Source: Flavobacterium sediminis (GTDB lineage Bacteria; Bacteroidota; Bacteroidia; Flavobacteriales; Flavobacteriaceae). Taken from it: DNA of 64,000 nt. Shown here piece by piece: positions 1 to 9,649 of the stretch (positions are counted from its first letter, which is position 1; each line of letters begins with the position of its first letter). Below the pieces are notes generated by a model that saw nothing but the letters and a program-made list of their open reading frames with translations, made no database searches and had not been told where the DNA came from. The position numbers and the translations under genes are program-made. The stretch spans positions 744,001-808,000 of the forward strand of contig NZ_CP029463.1 of NCBI RefSeq assembly GCF_003148385.1, given 5' to 3'.

Positions 1-3000
1 CGGAAGCGTTGTTTCACAACTTAAATAAAGTGTTTCTAACCTATCAGGATAAAACTCCGGATAGGTGTTATCCTGAATAATAATTTCCTGAGTATATGAG
101 CTTACATTACCACACCAATCTGTTGCAATCCAAGTTCTTATTATATTCATTTCTGTTTCACAAGTTCCTTCTATTGTTTCTTCATTAAAATCTATCTGCA
201 CCTCACTACAATTATCTGTAACACTGACAGTATCTGATGAAGGAATTTCATCTGTAGGACCTAATACTATTGTTGCCGGTACTGTTGATGTAAATTGGGG
301 AGGAATTGTATCCTGAATTAAAAATTGCTGTGTAAACTCGGTTTCATAAAGTATTTCTGCTGAATTATTGGTTACATTGCTTTGGTTATCATAGATTACA
401 ATATGGTATGTTCTTGTTATAACTTGATTACAGCCGTTTACACCTTCATTTTCAGCCGTTATTACAATAACGCCACAGCTTGAACTAACCTGACCGGTTT
501 GATCACCCAATGCCATAAAGTCTTCTACAGATAAACTTTCCTGAGTAGGAATCTCACCGTAGCACTGGACATGTTCCAATGAAAAACCGGGAATTGTAAC
601 CTGAATATCACAATCATTTTCGATCAGACTTATAGTAGCAACATTAGACACATTTCCATCAAAATCTTCTACAGTATATTGAATTGAAGATGGCAAACCC
701 GAAAAGCCGGTTTCCGGTAAAAAAGTCGTTTGTCCGTTCGTCAGATCAACGCTCCATGTTCCTTCAGCGGGAATTTGCAAGGTTAATTCAGCTGTAGTAC
801 TTGTTGCATTTCCTTGATTTGACAGCAATACAACTGTTAACGGATCTACAACAGAACCCGAAGTATCATTATCTAAGATCGGTAAAGTCACTGACTGACC
901 GACAGTATAAAAGCCGACATCATCTACGGCAATCGGTAAACAATCAAAATAAATACTGGCCTGGTTCGCTAAATTTCCCTCAATATCTTTTACAGTATAA
1001 GCTACGCTTGTTATACTCAAAGCAGAAGGAAATTTAGTGAAATGAACCTTGCCTACTACATCGTCTACAGACCATACCCCTTCACTAGGTACTGTAAACC
1101 CCTTCACCAACCCCCATTGATATACGAAGGATGTAGCATTATTGGGAGCAATAAGGTTAATAGATTGCATATCTAAACCTATGCTTGTATTATCATTTTG
1201 GAGTACATCAATAACATAATCACTATCTGAATCAGAACAATAAAATACATCATCATGCGATTCAGGACAATTTTCCGAAAACAGATATATAGTTAAAAAT
1301 GATGTAGATGTACAATTTGTATCATTATCTTTAACTTCAAAATTGTAGATCTGTCCCGGTAAATTCTCTAAATTAAATGTTGCAGTAGCGCCATTATATT
1401 CCTCATTTGTATCTACATTGGTAATCGTCCAGTCTGTCGGAAGATTTTCAAAAAGAACGACTCCATTACTTGTATTACATGATGGTTGGTTCACAATTTG
1501 AAAAGTCGGATCCGGAGCGGCATAAACGGTAAATGGTTGTGCAAATTCTCTACCACAATTATCTCTTGTTTTAGCTAAATAGGTCATTCCTACGGTCAAT
1601 CCGGAAAAAATATTTGAATCCTGATAATTTTCTAATAGTGTATTACCTGTACTGTCATATAATGAATACTTATACGGAGCTGTTCCTCCTGTAGCTTCTA
1701 ATTCTACCGTTGTTTCACAGGCTATTATTGAATCAAAGTGAAATGGCTCCAGGTTAATAGAGAATTGATACTCGTATAAAAAGCCCCCTTGTAATCTGGT
1801 ATTTAAATTACTTCCTCCTAATTGAGTCGGATAAACTGCTGTACCGAAACCGTCAACACCTCCGTATCTGAAGAAATAGGTTTCATTATTCTGCAATGTC
1901 AGATAAATTCTTCCGGTTTGAGCTACCGGTTGAAAATTAAATGGTGGTCCCACTTGTATCTTATCTGAATACACTAATGTTCCGTCCGATTTATAAATAG
2001 CGGCATAAGTCCCGAATAAAGCTTTTGGTATATTGATCCGTACCTCCAGGCTATCAGAAACCTCTTCACAATAATTTATATGATGAGAAAGCGTATAATC
2101 TTTTACACATGACGTATTCATTGAGTAATTAGCGGTTTTTCCGCAAGCATCTTCTATGGTAAAATTATAATTTCCTGACGGAAATGCTTTTACATTGTCT
2201 TTTTCTATCAGCATATAAGCATAAGGCGAACTGAAATTAACTATATAAGGATACTGAATAGGAGAAGTGATTACACTTCCGCCGGTTCCGTTACTTGTTG
2301 TATACGTTGAAGGCCCTGAATTTACCGTTATTGTTAACGGCCCTACTGATTGTGAACTGTATGGCAATCCGTTAAAATTTATAAAAGCCACATCATCAAA
2401 GAAGCCTCCTGAATCAGTCACTAAACCATTCTCACAGCTTAAAGCCGGATCAAAAGGTGTTCCGTTCTGTATCACATGCTTAACGACTTCTTTCCCACAA
2501 GCATCTGTAAAAGTTATATCATAATGTGTATTGTATTTTAATCCTAGATCTACTACTGTTGCCATTCCCATAGGCTGGGAGTTCAAGTGTGCTACATTAA
2601 CGCTTTGTGGTTGTAAAACTTCTCCGAAAGCATTAGTCGCAGCTTGTCCCGGATTGCAACTTTCTTCAACACTAACCGTAATCGGGTTGACCATATAGTC
2701 TCTGAATATCTTTATATTAAACCCTAAATTACAGGAATTATCAGGGTCACTGCTTTCATTAATGGAAGGCACTCCGAAAACAATATCATAATTTAACGGA
2801 CAAGAAATAGCTCCTGAGAATGAACTACATAAATTTGATGCGTTGTAAGTAATATCTTGTCCGTTAAAAAATGCTACCGGCACCTCTACATCTAAACTAT
2901 ATGAGTTATTCATAGCCGATTTAGTTCTGGCAATCGGAAGATTGAAAATCAAAGTGTTGTTTGCTGAATTAGTTAAAACCAATTCAATATCTCCTGATGA

Positions 3001-3477
3001 ACCTGGGGCAACAAAAAGAAAACGATATTTGACAGAATTGCCACACCCCGACAGTGAAGTATTATTGAAAGTATTACGCATCAAAAAAGTTGCCGTTAAA
3101 TAGTTACTAGGACTCCCTACGACTATTGTTTTGTCCGAACTATTTCCTCCACATTGATCCATGATGTCTAATGTGTAGGTTCCGGCAACTAATCCTGTTA
3201 TTGAAAAAGTTGATTCATTTATCGGAACAGCATAATTTGAAGTTCCCGTAGGACCGCTCAAAATTCTGATAATAAACCCTTGGTTCGTAAAATTACCTGC
3301 TGTACTACTTATATTTGAAATATCTATTATTCCGTCATTCCCGTTTTGACAACGAACGGACCATGAACTCAAAACAAAATCATCACTTGGTCTGGTAAAA
3401 TTGTCTAAACACTGTCCTGTTGAAGCAGTGCTTATCATTAAGATTACCATAATCAAATATCTATAGTGTAAATACAT
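1..3477 (-). CDS. Large secreted Ig/HYR-type repeat surface protein (3' end beyond window)
   Basis: The frame is open from an ATG at 3475-3477 to the left edge, giving 1159 visible residues without a stop, so the C-terminus is missing. The N-terminus has a hydrophobic stretch (YLIMVILMISTAS) that reads as a Sec signal peptide. The rest is a string of beta-rich, Cys- and Asn-rich segments. Two cadherin-like units with the DND signature begin near residues 740 and 845. A HYR-like unit around residues 1075-1140 carries VTDNCS and later TWIATDWCGN. These modules are typical of Bacteroidota surface adhesins that end in a gliding-motility/type IX secretion domain; that domain would lie outside the window, so secretion by T9SS is inferred. 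It is divergent from the sensor kinase to its right. No specific ligand can be assigned. Confidence 0.8.
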   Translation of the reverse strand, partial: MYLHYRYLIMVILMISTASTGQCLDNFTRPSDDFVLSSWSVRCQNGNDGIIDISNISSTAGNFTNQGFIIRILSGPTGTSNYAVPINESTFSITGLVAGTYTLDIMDQCGGNSSDKTIVVGSPSNYLTATFLMRNTFNNTSLSGCGNSVKYRFLFVAPGSSGDIELVLTNSANNTLIFNLPIARTKSAMNNSYSLDVEVPVAFFNGQDITYNASNLCSSFSGAISCPLNYDIVFGVPSINESSDPDNSCNLGFNIKIFRDYMVNPITVSVEESCNPGQAATNAFGEVLQPQSVNVAHLNSQPMGMATVVDLGLKYNTHYDITFTDACGKEVVKHVIQNGTPFDPALSCENGLVTDSGGFFDDVAFINFNGLPYSSQSVGPLTITVNSGPSTYTTSNGTGGSVITSPIQYPYIVNFSSPYAYMLIEKDNVKAFPSGNYNFTIEDACGKTANYSMNTSCVKDYTLSHHINYCEEVSDSLEVRINIPKALFGTYAAIYKSDGTLVYSDKIQVGPPFNFQPVAQTGRIYLTLQNNETYFFRYGGVDGFGTAVYPTQLGGSNLNTRLQGGFLYEYQFSINLEPFHFDSIIACETTVELEATGGTAPYKYSLYDSTGNTLLENYQDSNIFSGLTVGMTYLAKTRDNCGREFAQPFTVYAAPDPTFQIVNQPSCNTSNGVVLFENLPTDWTITNVDTNEEYNGATATFNLENLPGQIYNFEVKDNDTNCTSTSFLTIYLFSENCPESHDDVFYCSDSDSDYVIDVLQNDNTSIGLDMQSINLIAPNNATSFVYQWGLVKGFTVPSEGVWSVDDVVGKVHFTKFPSALSITSVAYTVKDIEGNLANQASIYFDCLPIAVDDVGFYTVGQSVTLPILDNDTSGSVVDPLTVVLLSNQGNATSTTAELTLQIPAEGTWSVDLTNGQTTFLPETGFSGLPSSIQYTVEDFDGNVSNVATISLIENDCDIQVTIPGFSLEHVQCYGEIPTQESLSVEDFMALGDQTGQVSSSCGVIVITAENEGVNGCNQVITRTYHIVIYDNQSNVTNNSAEILYETEFTQQFLIQDTIPPQFTSTVPATIVLGPTDEIPSSDTVSVTDNCSEVQIDFNEETIEGTCETEMNIIRTWIATDWCGNVSSYTQEIIIQDNTYPEFYPDRLETLYLSCETTLP

Positions 3478-3652
3478 ACTTGTGATTCTTTTACTTTTTG
3501 TTACACAAATTTTGCATTAACATTTGTAATTTGAAATCCGTTTTTAACAGGTGGCTGTTATTTATTAATATGTGGTACGTTTTTGTACCATAAGTGTTCT
3601 GTTACTCAACCCTATCTGATAAAGTCTTAATCATTTTTTCAGTTTTTTTTTA

Positions 3653-3660
3653 TATTTTTG
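3653..3660 (+). promoter_or_regulatory. Bacteroidota -7 element (TATTTTTG)
   Basis: This matches the TAnnTTTG consensus of the Bacteroidota housekeeping sigma factor, 28 bases before the ATG of the histidine kinase. No clear -33 TTG is seen at the expected spacing, and the region is T-rich, so a chance match is possible. Confidence 0.35.
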
Positions 3661-3688
3661 ACCCTTATCACCTATATATCTTTAAGTT

Positions 3689-5299
3689 ATGGGAAATTTA
3701 AAAATCTGCTATTGGGAATTTGACTTTCTGAAAAGGAGGACTGATTCTCTTCATACTTCAAAGGATCTAAGTCTTTTTTTCGGACATGATGAGCTTACTG
3801 CTTTCCATAACCCGCTCTCACTTTTTTACAATGAAATTGAGCCTGACAGTAAGAAATGGTTGCTTAGCAATCTAAAAAAACTGCATTATGATGCTATTCC
3901 TTTTGACATCCTTATCAAACTAAAGAACCCGAAGCTTAAATGGCTAAGAATCACCGGAGAAGCAGATGAATCCATAAAAGACAAAAAAAATAATTCAAAT
4001 AAAATATCCGGCATCATTGAAATTGTAGACCATATCGCCAATGCCAATTATGCAAAAGAAAAGATCAAACACCTACTGGGCCCTCCAAGCTCGTCAAAAA
4101 AGATCGAACTAAATGCAGAAAGCGCACTGCCTTCAGATTCAAGTCCGGACTTTTCTTCTCTTCTAAACGATATCTTAGATAATTATGTTTACATTAACCA
4201 TAGCATGTTCTCTGCTTTTTGTAAAAAGAAAATTCTTGCTTCAAATGAATATATCTGGTATTTTGATGGCTCTTCTGCCTTTCTAAGCAAAGGGTTACAC
4301 AAAGCTCTCGGTATAAAAAGTATTCATAACCTTTATGATCTCAAAAAAATAATTCATCCCGACGATTTCAATAGTTTATTTCACTCCCTAAAGAGTCATT
4401 TCAAAAGCAGCTCTTCAACAGGCTGGAAAACAGAATACAGAATCAGGAAGAATAACGATTCGTATATCCCCATTATGGACAAAGCTATTATTCTTAATAA
4501 ATCTGATGATAATTCTCCTATGATCGTTATAGGGATCATGAGTAGCTTAAACAGGATAACAAAAGAGAAGGAACGAATTAAAGACACTAATAAAAATTTA
4601 AAGATGCAGCTTCAGAATCTGGTTGTCATCAATAAGGAACTGGAGCAATTTGCTTATCATGCCTCTCATGATCTACAAGAACCTTTACGAAATATAACAA
4701 ACATTCTGAATTTATTAGAAAGTGATTTCGGAGATAACTTAGATAAACAAGGTAAAAAGTATATTGAGTTTGCCCAACTGAGCGCCTTCAGAATGCGGAA
4801 CTTGGTAAAAGCAATTCTGGAATTCTCAAGATTAGGGAATTACCAACCTAAGAAAGAAACGGTTGATTGTAATGAATTAGTTCAGGATATTACGGAAATA
4901 TTACATCAAAAAATAGCTTCTAAGAATGCCTCGATCAATTGTCATAACTTACCTGTCATTGAATCGTACTTATTAGCTTTAACTCAGATTTTTCAGAATT
5001 TAATTGATAATGCCTTAAAATATTCTAAAAAGGATGTAGCTCCCGTCATTACTATAAACTATGAAGAAAAACCTGAATATCACGAATTCTCGGTTGCTGA
5101 CAACGGAATTGGTATTGAAGAGCAATATTTAGAAAAAATATTTATGATGTTCCAACGTTTACACACTCGTTCTGAATATGAAGGAACCGGTCTAGGATTG
5201 GCTGCCGTTAAAAAAGTTCTGACTAAAATAAACGGTAAAATCTGGGTCAAATCAACAGTTGGAAAAGGCAGTACTTTTTATTTTTCAATTAATAAATAA
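3689..5299 (+). CDS. PAS-domain sensor histidine kinase
   Basis: A 536-residue signalling kinase predicted to autophosphorylate on a histidine and pass phosphate to an unlinked response regulator. A degenerate PAS-like region covers about residues 20-115. A clearer PAS_3-type domain covers about 188-290 (IIHPDDF, then a W-x-x-E-Y-R-I-R segment). A short coiled coil (about 292-320) leads to the dimerisation/phosphoacceptor box SHDLQEPLR, with phospho-His at 327. The ATPase domain has an N box (NLIDNALKY, 437-445), G1 (DNGIGI, 471-476) and G2 (GTGLGL, 499-504), all intact. No membrane segment or signal peptide is visible, so it is probably cytoplasmic. It stands alone: the left neighbour is divergent and the right neighbour convergent, and no receiver domain is encoded nearby. 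Its stimulus is unknown. Confidence 0.9.
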   Translation: MGNLKICYWEFDFLKRRTDSLHTSKDLSLFFGHDELTAFHNPLSLFYNEIEPDSKKWLLSNLKKLHYDAIPFDILIKLKNPKLKWLRITGEADESIKDKKNNSNKISGIIEIVDHIANANYAKEKIKHLLGPPSSSKKIELNAESALPSDSSPDFSSLLNDILDNYVYINHSMFSAFCKKKILASNEYIWYFDGSSAFLSKGLHKALGIKSIHNLYDLKKIIHPDDFNSLFHSLKSHFKSSSSTGWKTEYRIRKNNDSYIPIMDKAIILNKSDDNSPMIVIGIMSSLNRITKEKERIKDTNKNLKMQLQNLVVINKELEQFAYHASHDLQEPLRNITNILNLLESDFGDNLDKQGKKYIEFAQLSAFRMRNLVKAILEFSRLGNYQPKKETVDCNELVQDITEILHQKIASKNASINCHNLPVIESYLLALTQIFQNLIDNALKYSKKDVAPVITINYEEKPEYHEFSVADNGIGIEEQYLEKIFMMFQRLHTRSEYEGTGLGLAAVKKVLTKINGKIWVKSTVGKGSTFYFSINK

Positions 5300-5323
5300 A
5301 CTTACTCATATTACTGAGGATTG

Positions 5324-5956
5324 TTATTCATAAATACTGTTGCCTTTCGAAAAATCTTTAAAAAACATCGGTTTGATCTTTTCTAATTCCTGTTCGTTCT
5401 TATCCCACCATTTTAAGTTTTCCAATTCTTCGATAACTGTGTCGGAAAACCTTTTTTTTATAATTTTTGCCGGAACACCTCCTATAATGGTATAAGCAGG
5501 AACGTCTTTGGTTACTACACTACCTGCTGCTAAAACTGCTCCGTTACCGACCTTAACATTACCTACAATAATCACATTATGCCCAATCCACACATCATTC
5601 CCTATCTCAATTCTTTTTTCTTCTTTGAGCTTTTTAAGTTCTCCTTTAAACAAATTCTGATTAATGTATGTTGTCATGTAAGCCGTAGGATGATTGGTTG
5701 CATGCAAAGCAACATCTGCCCCTAACTGGCAATATTTTCCTATTTTTATATTTCCGTGAATAAAATTATTATAGCCTAAAGTCGTAGCATAACCGATCTC
5801 GATCTTACCTGCAAAATTACAACGATCCGGAACTGCATTTTTACCTTCAAACTTCACGTTTCGCAATCCTCTTGAGAATCCTGAAATCGTTACGTTATCC
5901 TTTTTTTCAGGATAGTTCAAAAAATAAAATACTATTTTTTTAATCAGTTTGCGCAT
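5324..5956 (-). CDS. CatB-like (XAT family) hexapeptide-repeat O-acyltransferase
   Basis: A 210-residue left-handed beta-helix acyltransferase, likely using acetyl-CoA to decorate a sugar hydroxyl. Hexapeptide repeats run through the middle and C-terminal half (IGNDVWIGHNVIIVGNVKVG, then GAVLAAGSVVTKDVPAYTI). The loop around the active site has ATNHP, with the histidine expected in xenobiotic/CatB-type acetyltransferases, and the C-terminus keeps the GGVPAKIIKKRF helix start. It is the last gene of the long minus-strand operon that begins near 20567, one base after the preceding glycosyltransferase. The natural substrate is inferred to be a glycan or its precursor from context; drug acetylation is unlikely here. 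Confidence 0.85.
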   Translation of the reverse strand: MRKLIKKIVFYFLNYPEKKDNVTISGFSRGLRNVKFEGKNAVPDRCNFAGKIEIGYATTLGYNNFIHGNIKIGKYCQLGADVALHATNHPTAYMTTYINQNLFKGELKKLKEEKRIEIGNDVWIGHNVIIVGNVKVGNGAVLAAGSVVTKDVPAYTIIGGVPAKIIKKRFSDTVIEELENLKWWDKNEQELEKIKPMFFKDFSKGNSIYE

Positions 5957-5957
5957 T

Positions 5958-6995
5958 TTAATATTGCTGTGCCTCGTCTTTTGTCAAGCCTAATTTACCT
6001 AACACTAAAAGGTTTATTTTTTTTCTATCTAATAACTGTTTGATCTTTCCTCCGACGGATTGTCCCCATCCGGAAACAGGCTGAAAAACAAATTCTTTTC
6101 CGGAAAAAGCAGTGATCGATTTATCCTTTGGATCCAGTTCTTTAAATTCCTCATACATCCACTCTTCTGTATGATTTCCCATGTGGTAAGCATAGTTCTC
6201 TTTTGTCGCTAAACGCAACAATCCCAACTTTTCATTCGGGAAATCAATAAATCTGTTTTCAACTCCACCCACAATCTTTATAAACGCCGGTTGGTTTGTC
6301 CCTTTATCAAATACCTCTCTCTTTAAAGTCGCTACAAAATGTCCGCATCCCATAACCGCTTTTCCGCCCGTGCTTTTATTACTTAAAACCAAATACTTTT
6401 CCAAATGAACCGGTTTGTACATTAGTTCTTTATTTCCTAAGCTCAGATCAAAGCGATGCATAGCCTCCGGGTCTTCTACTTTTTCAAAAGCAAGTTTTCC
6501 TTTAAAAAGTCCATAAAACCAATTGTTTCCGGTAAACATCTTGTATACTTTACTTGACGGCACCGGACTAATCATACCTGCTTCAGGAAAGGCTAAAAAA
6601 GTTTTCTCTACAGCTTCCTGCCAACCTTTTTTAAACAACACATCGGCATCTGTAATGGTAATCAAGGGTTCTAAATTCCCCTTTGCGGCTGCTAAAATGG
6701 CATTTATTTTACCCAGATTTTCTTTGGAATGAAAAACCTGATCTATCAATCCAGATTCCTGGTATTTTTCGTCAATATATGCTTTTACTTCCGGATGTGA
6801 GTTATTATTATAAATTGTAATCCGTGTTTTATTGTGAGCTGTTAACAACAATGAATCCAGGCACAAGCGGAATACTTCAAACAAATCTGCAAAATAACCT
6901 TCAAAATTAGGGATATACACCGGTACAATAACCCTATGGTAATTTTCTAAAACTATTTCTTTATTTTCCTTTTCCGGATTAAACCCTACCCTCAT
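5958..6995 (-). CDS. GT-A fold glycosyltransferase
   Basis: A 345-residue glycosyltransferase with GT-A features: an N-terminal nucleotide-binding half (RVIVPVYIPN, then TIYNNNS) and a metal-binding DAD at residues 116-118 in LITITDADVLF. The C-terminal half contains HMGNHTEEW, which is unlike ordinary GT2 acceptor regions, so it belongs to a less common GT-A subgroup. I chose the ATG at 6993-6995, which overlaps the upstream epimerase stop by 17 bases. A longer reading from a GTG at 7043 would overlap the epimerase by 65 bases and adds a non-conserved stretch. It lies in the Wzm/Wzt operon; donor and acceptor are unknown. Confidence 0.8.
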   Translation of the reverse strand: MRVGFNPEKENKEIVLENYHRVIVPVYIPNFEGYFADLFEVFRLCLDSLLLTAHNKTRITIYNNNSHPEVKAYIDEKYQESGLIDQVFHSKENLGKINAILAAAKGNLEPLITITDADVLFKKGWQEAVEKTFLAFPEAGMISPVPSSKVYKMFTGNNWFYGLFKGKLAFEKVEDPEAMHRFDLSLGNKELMYKPVHLEKYLVLSNKSTGGKAVMGCGHFVATLKREVFDKGTNQPAFIKIVGGVENRFIDFPNEKLGLLRLATKENYAYHMGNHTEEWMYEEFKELDPKDKSITAFSGKEFVFQPVSGWGQSVGGKIKQLLDRKKINLLVLGKLGLTKDEAQQY

Positions 6996-7908
6996 AATGC
7001 TCAACCAGTTTTTTAATTCCTTCTTCAAGCGGCAATAAGTCACGCCCTAAGATCTGTTTCATTTTTGTAATATCCGGACATCTGCGCGTCATATCTCCTT
7101 CTTCTAAAGCTGGTAAATGAATGATTTCAGACTGGGAATTTGTTAATTTGATAACGATCTGTGCTAATTCTAAAACCGACATTTCTCTATCACTACCAAT
7201 GTTCAGGACATCATTTATACACTTAGTATCCTGCATTGCTTTTATACAAGTCTCAATATTGTCCTCTACATAACAAAAAGAGCGGGTTTGTTTTCCATCG
7301 CCATAGATTGTTATGGATTCATTATTCATAGCTGCCTTTATAAATCTCGGCACTACAAAGTCTTCACTTTGATTAGGTCCGTATGTATTAAAAAAGCGGA
7401 AAATTGTATATTCTAAACCATATTCCTGATAGTAGGATCTGAAAAAGGCTTCCCCTACATTTTTTACAATGGCATAAGGCAATCTGGAATTTAGCGGTGT
7501 TGTCTTTTCATTTTGCGGAATTTCGAATGGTTCGCCATAAACCTCAGACGAGCTCGAATAAAACACTCTTTTTACACCTGAGTTTTTTGACAAGGATAAG
7601 ATATTTTTAATTCCTTCGATATCCTCTAAAACCATAATAGGGTTTTCTAAAGTACGTTTAACCCCTACAACGGCAGCGTAGTGGAATACAAAATCAAAAT
7701 TATAGCGTCCGAAAATCGGAACTACATCATTGTACTGATTTACGTTAGCTTTTATAAATTTTACATTCTCTCCTTCCGGCACCTTTGACAAGTTCCCTGT
7801 GGAAAGATTATCTACGATTACAATAAAGTTATTTTTATCTTTTGCTAATGCTCCGGCAAGAGCACTTGCTACATTTCCTGCACCTCCTGTAATGAGTATT
7901 GTTGCCAT
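6979..7908 (-). CDS. NAD-dependent nucleotide-sugar epimerase/dehydratase (extended SDR)
   Basis: A 309-residue extended short-chain dehydrogenase expected to act on a nucleotide sugar in the cytoplasm. The catalytic YxxxK is present (Y145, K149 in YAIVKN), with serines at about 118-121 (SSSSEVYG) and a typical substrate loop (IYGDGKQTRSFCYVEDNIE). The overall pattern resembles UDP-glucose 4-epimerases and UDP-glucuronate decarboxylases. The cofactor motif is unusual: GGAGNVAS (residues 8-15) replaces the common GGxGFIGS, with Ala at the third glycine. The ATG at 7906-7908 is preferred; a TTG two codons earlier also reads through. The exact reaction cannot be fixed from sequence. Confidence 0.8.
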   Translation of the reverse strand: MATILITGGAGNVASALAGALAKDKNNFIVIVDNLSTGNLSKVPEGENVKFIKANVNQYNDVVPIFGRYNFDFVFHYAAVVGVKRTLENPIMVLEDIEGIKNILSLSKNSGVKRVFYSSSSEVYGEPFEIPQNEKTTPLNSRLPYAIVKNVGEAFFRSYYQEYGLEYTIFRFFNTYGPNQSEDFVVPRFIKAAMNNESITIYGDGKQTRSFCYVEDNIETCIKAMQDTKCINDVLNIGSDREMSVLELAQIVIKLTNSQSEIIHLPALEEGDMTRRCPDITKMKQILGRDLLPLEEGIKKLVEHYEGRV

Positions 7909-7974
7909 TATCAAAGCTTTTTTTTGTTCTCCAAATATAGTAGTTATTATTCTAATGATCCTGAAAAATCAAAT

Positions 7975-8871
7975 TTAATGCCTTTTCAGAATGCTTGCGA
8001 TCAAATGTTTGACATAATTGCGTTTTATAAACCAAAAAGAATCAAAAACTTTCATGTTTCGCAGAATCCAAAGTGGATTTTGTTTCAATCGGCTTACAAA
8101 CAATATGCCCAGTCGCTGATTCAGTAATTTATACGTTATCAGTGTTATTTTCTTTTGTTCAAAAACTTCATCCAATACTTTTTTTAAATGCAACGGAAGT
8201 TCCTGATATCCTTTTTTGTTATCCGAAATATTATTGCCATGAACACGATAATACACCAAAGGTTCATCCTGATAATAAAATTTTGTTTCAAATGAGCAAC
8301 GTGCCCAAAACTCCATATCTTCTCCTGCCGGTGGCATTGTTTCATTAAAAAAACCGACTTTATCAACAACTCCCTTTCTGATAAAAGATGTTGGCATCAT
8401 AACTGTCCATCTCCCCAACATCTTCTGTGAAACATCGCCGTGTTTTTCCTCCGGATTTCTTAAGCGACCTATTATTCTATTCTGTAATTCTCCCTTTTCA
8501 TCAATTACTTCACAACAACCGTGAACCAATCCGAAATCGGGATTTTTTTCCAGGATATTGACCTGTTTTTCTAATTTTTCGGGAAGCCAAAGGTCATCAT
8601 CGTCTGTAAACGCCAAATATTTACCTTTTGCCTTTTGAATACCTGTATTTCTAGGTTTTGCCGGCCCGCCGGAATTTTCTATTTTGTAATACTTAACTTT
8701 TTCAAACGGACGGCATACTTTCTCTGCTTCGTCTGTTGGTGAACCGTCATCAACTACCAGAATTTCATAATTAGAATACGTCTGAGCCATAATTCCGGAC
8801 AGTGTCAGTTTCAAAAGCTCGGGTCGGTTATACGTTGGTATAATAACAGAAACTAGCGGTTGCCCTTCCAT
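7975..8871 (-). CDS. GT2 family glycosyltransferase
   Basis: A 298-residue inverting GT2 enzyme. The N-terminus has the usual start VSVIIPTYNR, the first acidic motif VVDDGS (residues 39-44), the RNTGI segment and the metal-binding TDDDD (89-93). The acceptor half has AGEDMEFWARC, where the ED pair is in the position of the usual catalytic base. No membrane anchor is seen. It starts inside the end of the preceding GT2 gene (19-base overlap), suggesting translational coupling. It adds one sugar to the glycan of the ABC-exporter operon; donor unknown. Confidence 0.9.
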   Translation of the reverse strand: MEGQPLVSVIIPTYNRPELLKLTLSGIMAQTYSNYEILVVDDGSPTDEAEKVCRPFEKVKYYKIENSGGPAKPRNTGIQKAKGKYLAFTDDDDLWLPEKLEKQVNILEKNPDFGLVHGCCEVIDEKGELQNRIIGRLRNPEEKHGDVSQKMLGRWTVMMPTSFIRKGVVDKVGFFNETMPPAGEDMEFWARCSFETKFYYQDEPLVYYRVHGNNISDNKKGYQELPLHLKKVLDEVFEQKKITLITYKLLNQRLGILFVSRLKQNPLWILRNMKVFDSFWFIKRNYVKHLIASILKRH

Positions 8872-9647
8872 ACTCTCTTGCTTTTGTTTACCGCTTTCTT
8901 CAAAATCCCTTTTAGGGTCTTTCTTTTAGTTGCACTCAACTCTTTTTCCAAGGCTAACATCTTTAAATAGTCGGAATAAAATACACCGAGGTTTTCTTGC
9001 AATAGCCTTTCATCTTCCACTTGTTTTTTCTTCAATTGCCCCGGATTATTGCTAATCCCTTCTAAATCGAATAATGTTAGCGGATAATGGATGTGCTGCC
9101 ATTGAAATTGATTACTTACCATACATTTCAAATAGAAAGCCCTGTCAGCCGAAATACGATACGATTCATCAAAACCGCCCATAGCGTCAAAAACACTTCG
9201 CTTAAAAAAAGTACTTTGATGTGGCAAAGAGGATTTCATAAAATAATAAGGCGTTATCTTATCCGGATAGATTTTTTGTCCGTTGACAAACTGGTAATCT
9301 CCATAAATAATATCTCCTTTAAAATCCTGGTGCTGCACAAAGTCCTGCAAAGCATTTTCAGAGGTTAACACATCTCCGCTATTCAAAAATAAGACATAAT
9401 TACCCTTTGCGGCAGCTATACCTTTATTCATAGCATTATAGATCCCATTATCTTTTTCACTCACCCAATGGTGAATTTGCTCTTTATATTTCTTAATAAC
9501 ATCAACACTTCCATCTGTTGAACCGCCATCTATAACAAGATATTGGTAATCTTTAAAACTTTGAGAGACAACGGAACGAATGGTTTCTTCCAGGCCTTCA
9601 GATTGATTAAAATTGATCGTTATGATAGAAATTGCTATGGTACTCAT
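8853..9647 (-). CDS. GT2 family glycosyltransferase (WcaE-like)
   Basis: A 264-residue GT2 enzyme of the subgroup that has an NSGD motif in place of DxD (residues 89-92, FLNSGDVL), as in colanic-acid WcaE-like transferases. Other landmarks are IITINFNQ at the N-terminus, VIDGGSTDGS (38-47), EKDNGIYNAMNKGI (64-77) and a conserved FDLEGISNNPG in the C-terminal half. It lies two bases from the frameshifted GT4 gene upstream and overlaps the next GT2 downstream. Donor and linkage are unknown. Confidence 0.88.
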   Translation of the reverse strand: MSTIAISIITINFNQSEGLEETIRSVVSQSFKDYQYLVIDGGSTDGSVDVIKKYKEQIHHWVSEKDNGIYNAMNKGIAAAKGNYVLFLNSGDVLTSENALQDFVQHQDFKGDIIYGDYQFVNGQKIYPDKITPYYFMKSSLPHQSTFFKRSVFDAMGGFDESYRISADRAFYLKCMVSNQFQWQHIHYPLTLFDLEGISNNPGQLKKKQVEDERLLQENLGVFYSDYLKMLALEKELSATKRKTLKGILKKAVNKSKRVWKGNR

Positions 9648-9649
9648 AC

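Noticed and set aside
2267..2524. 85-codon plus-strand frame inside the large repeat protein
   Set aside because: Antisense shadow of the long minus-strand coding frame; low-complexity product with no recognisable domain.
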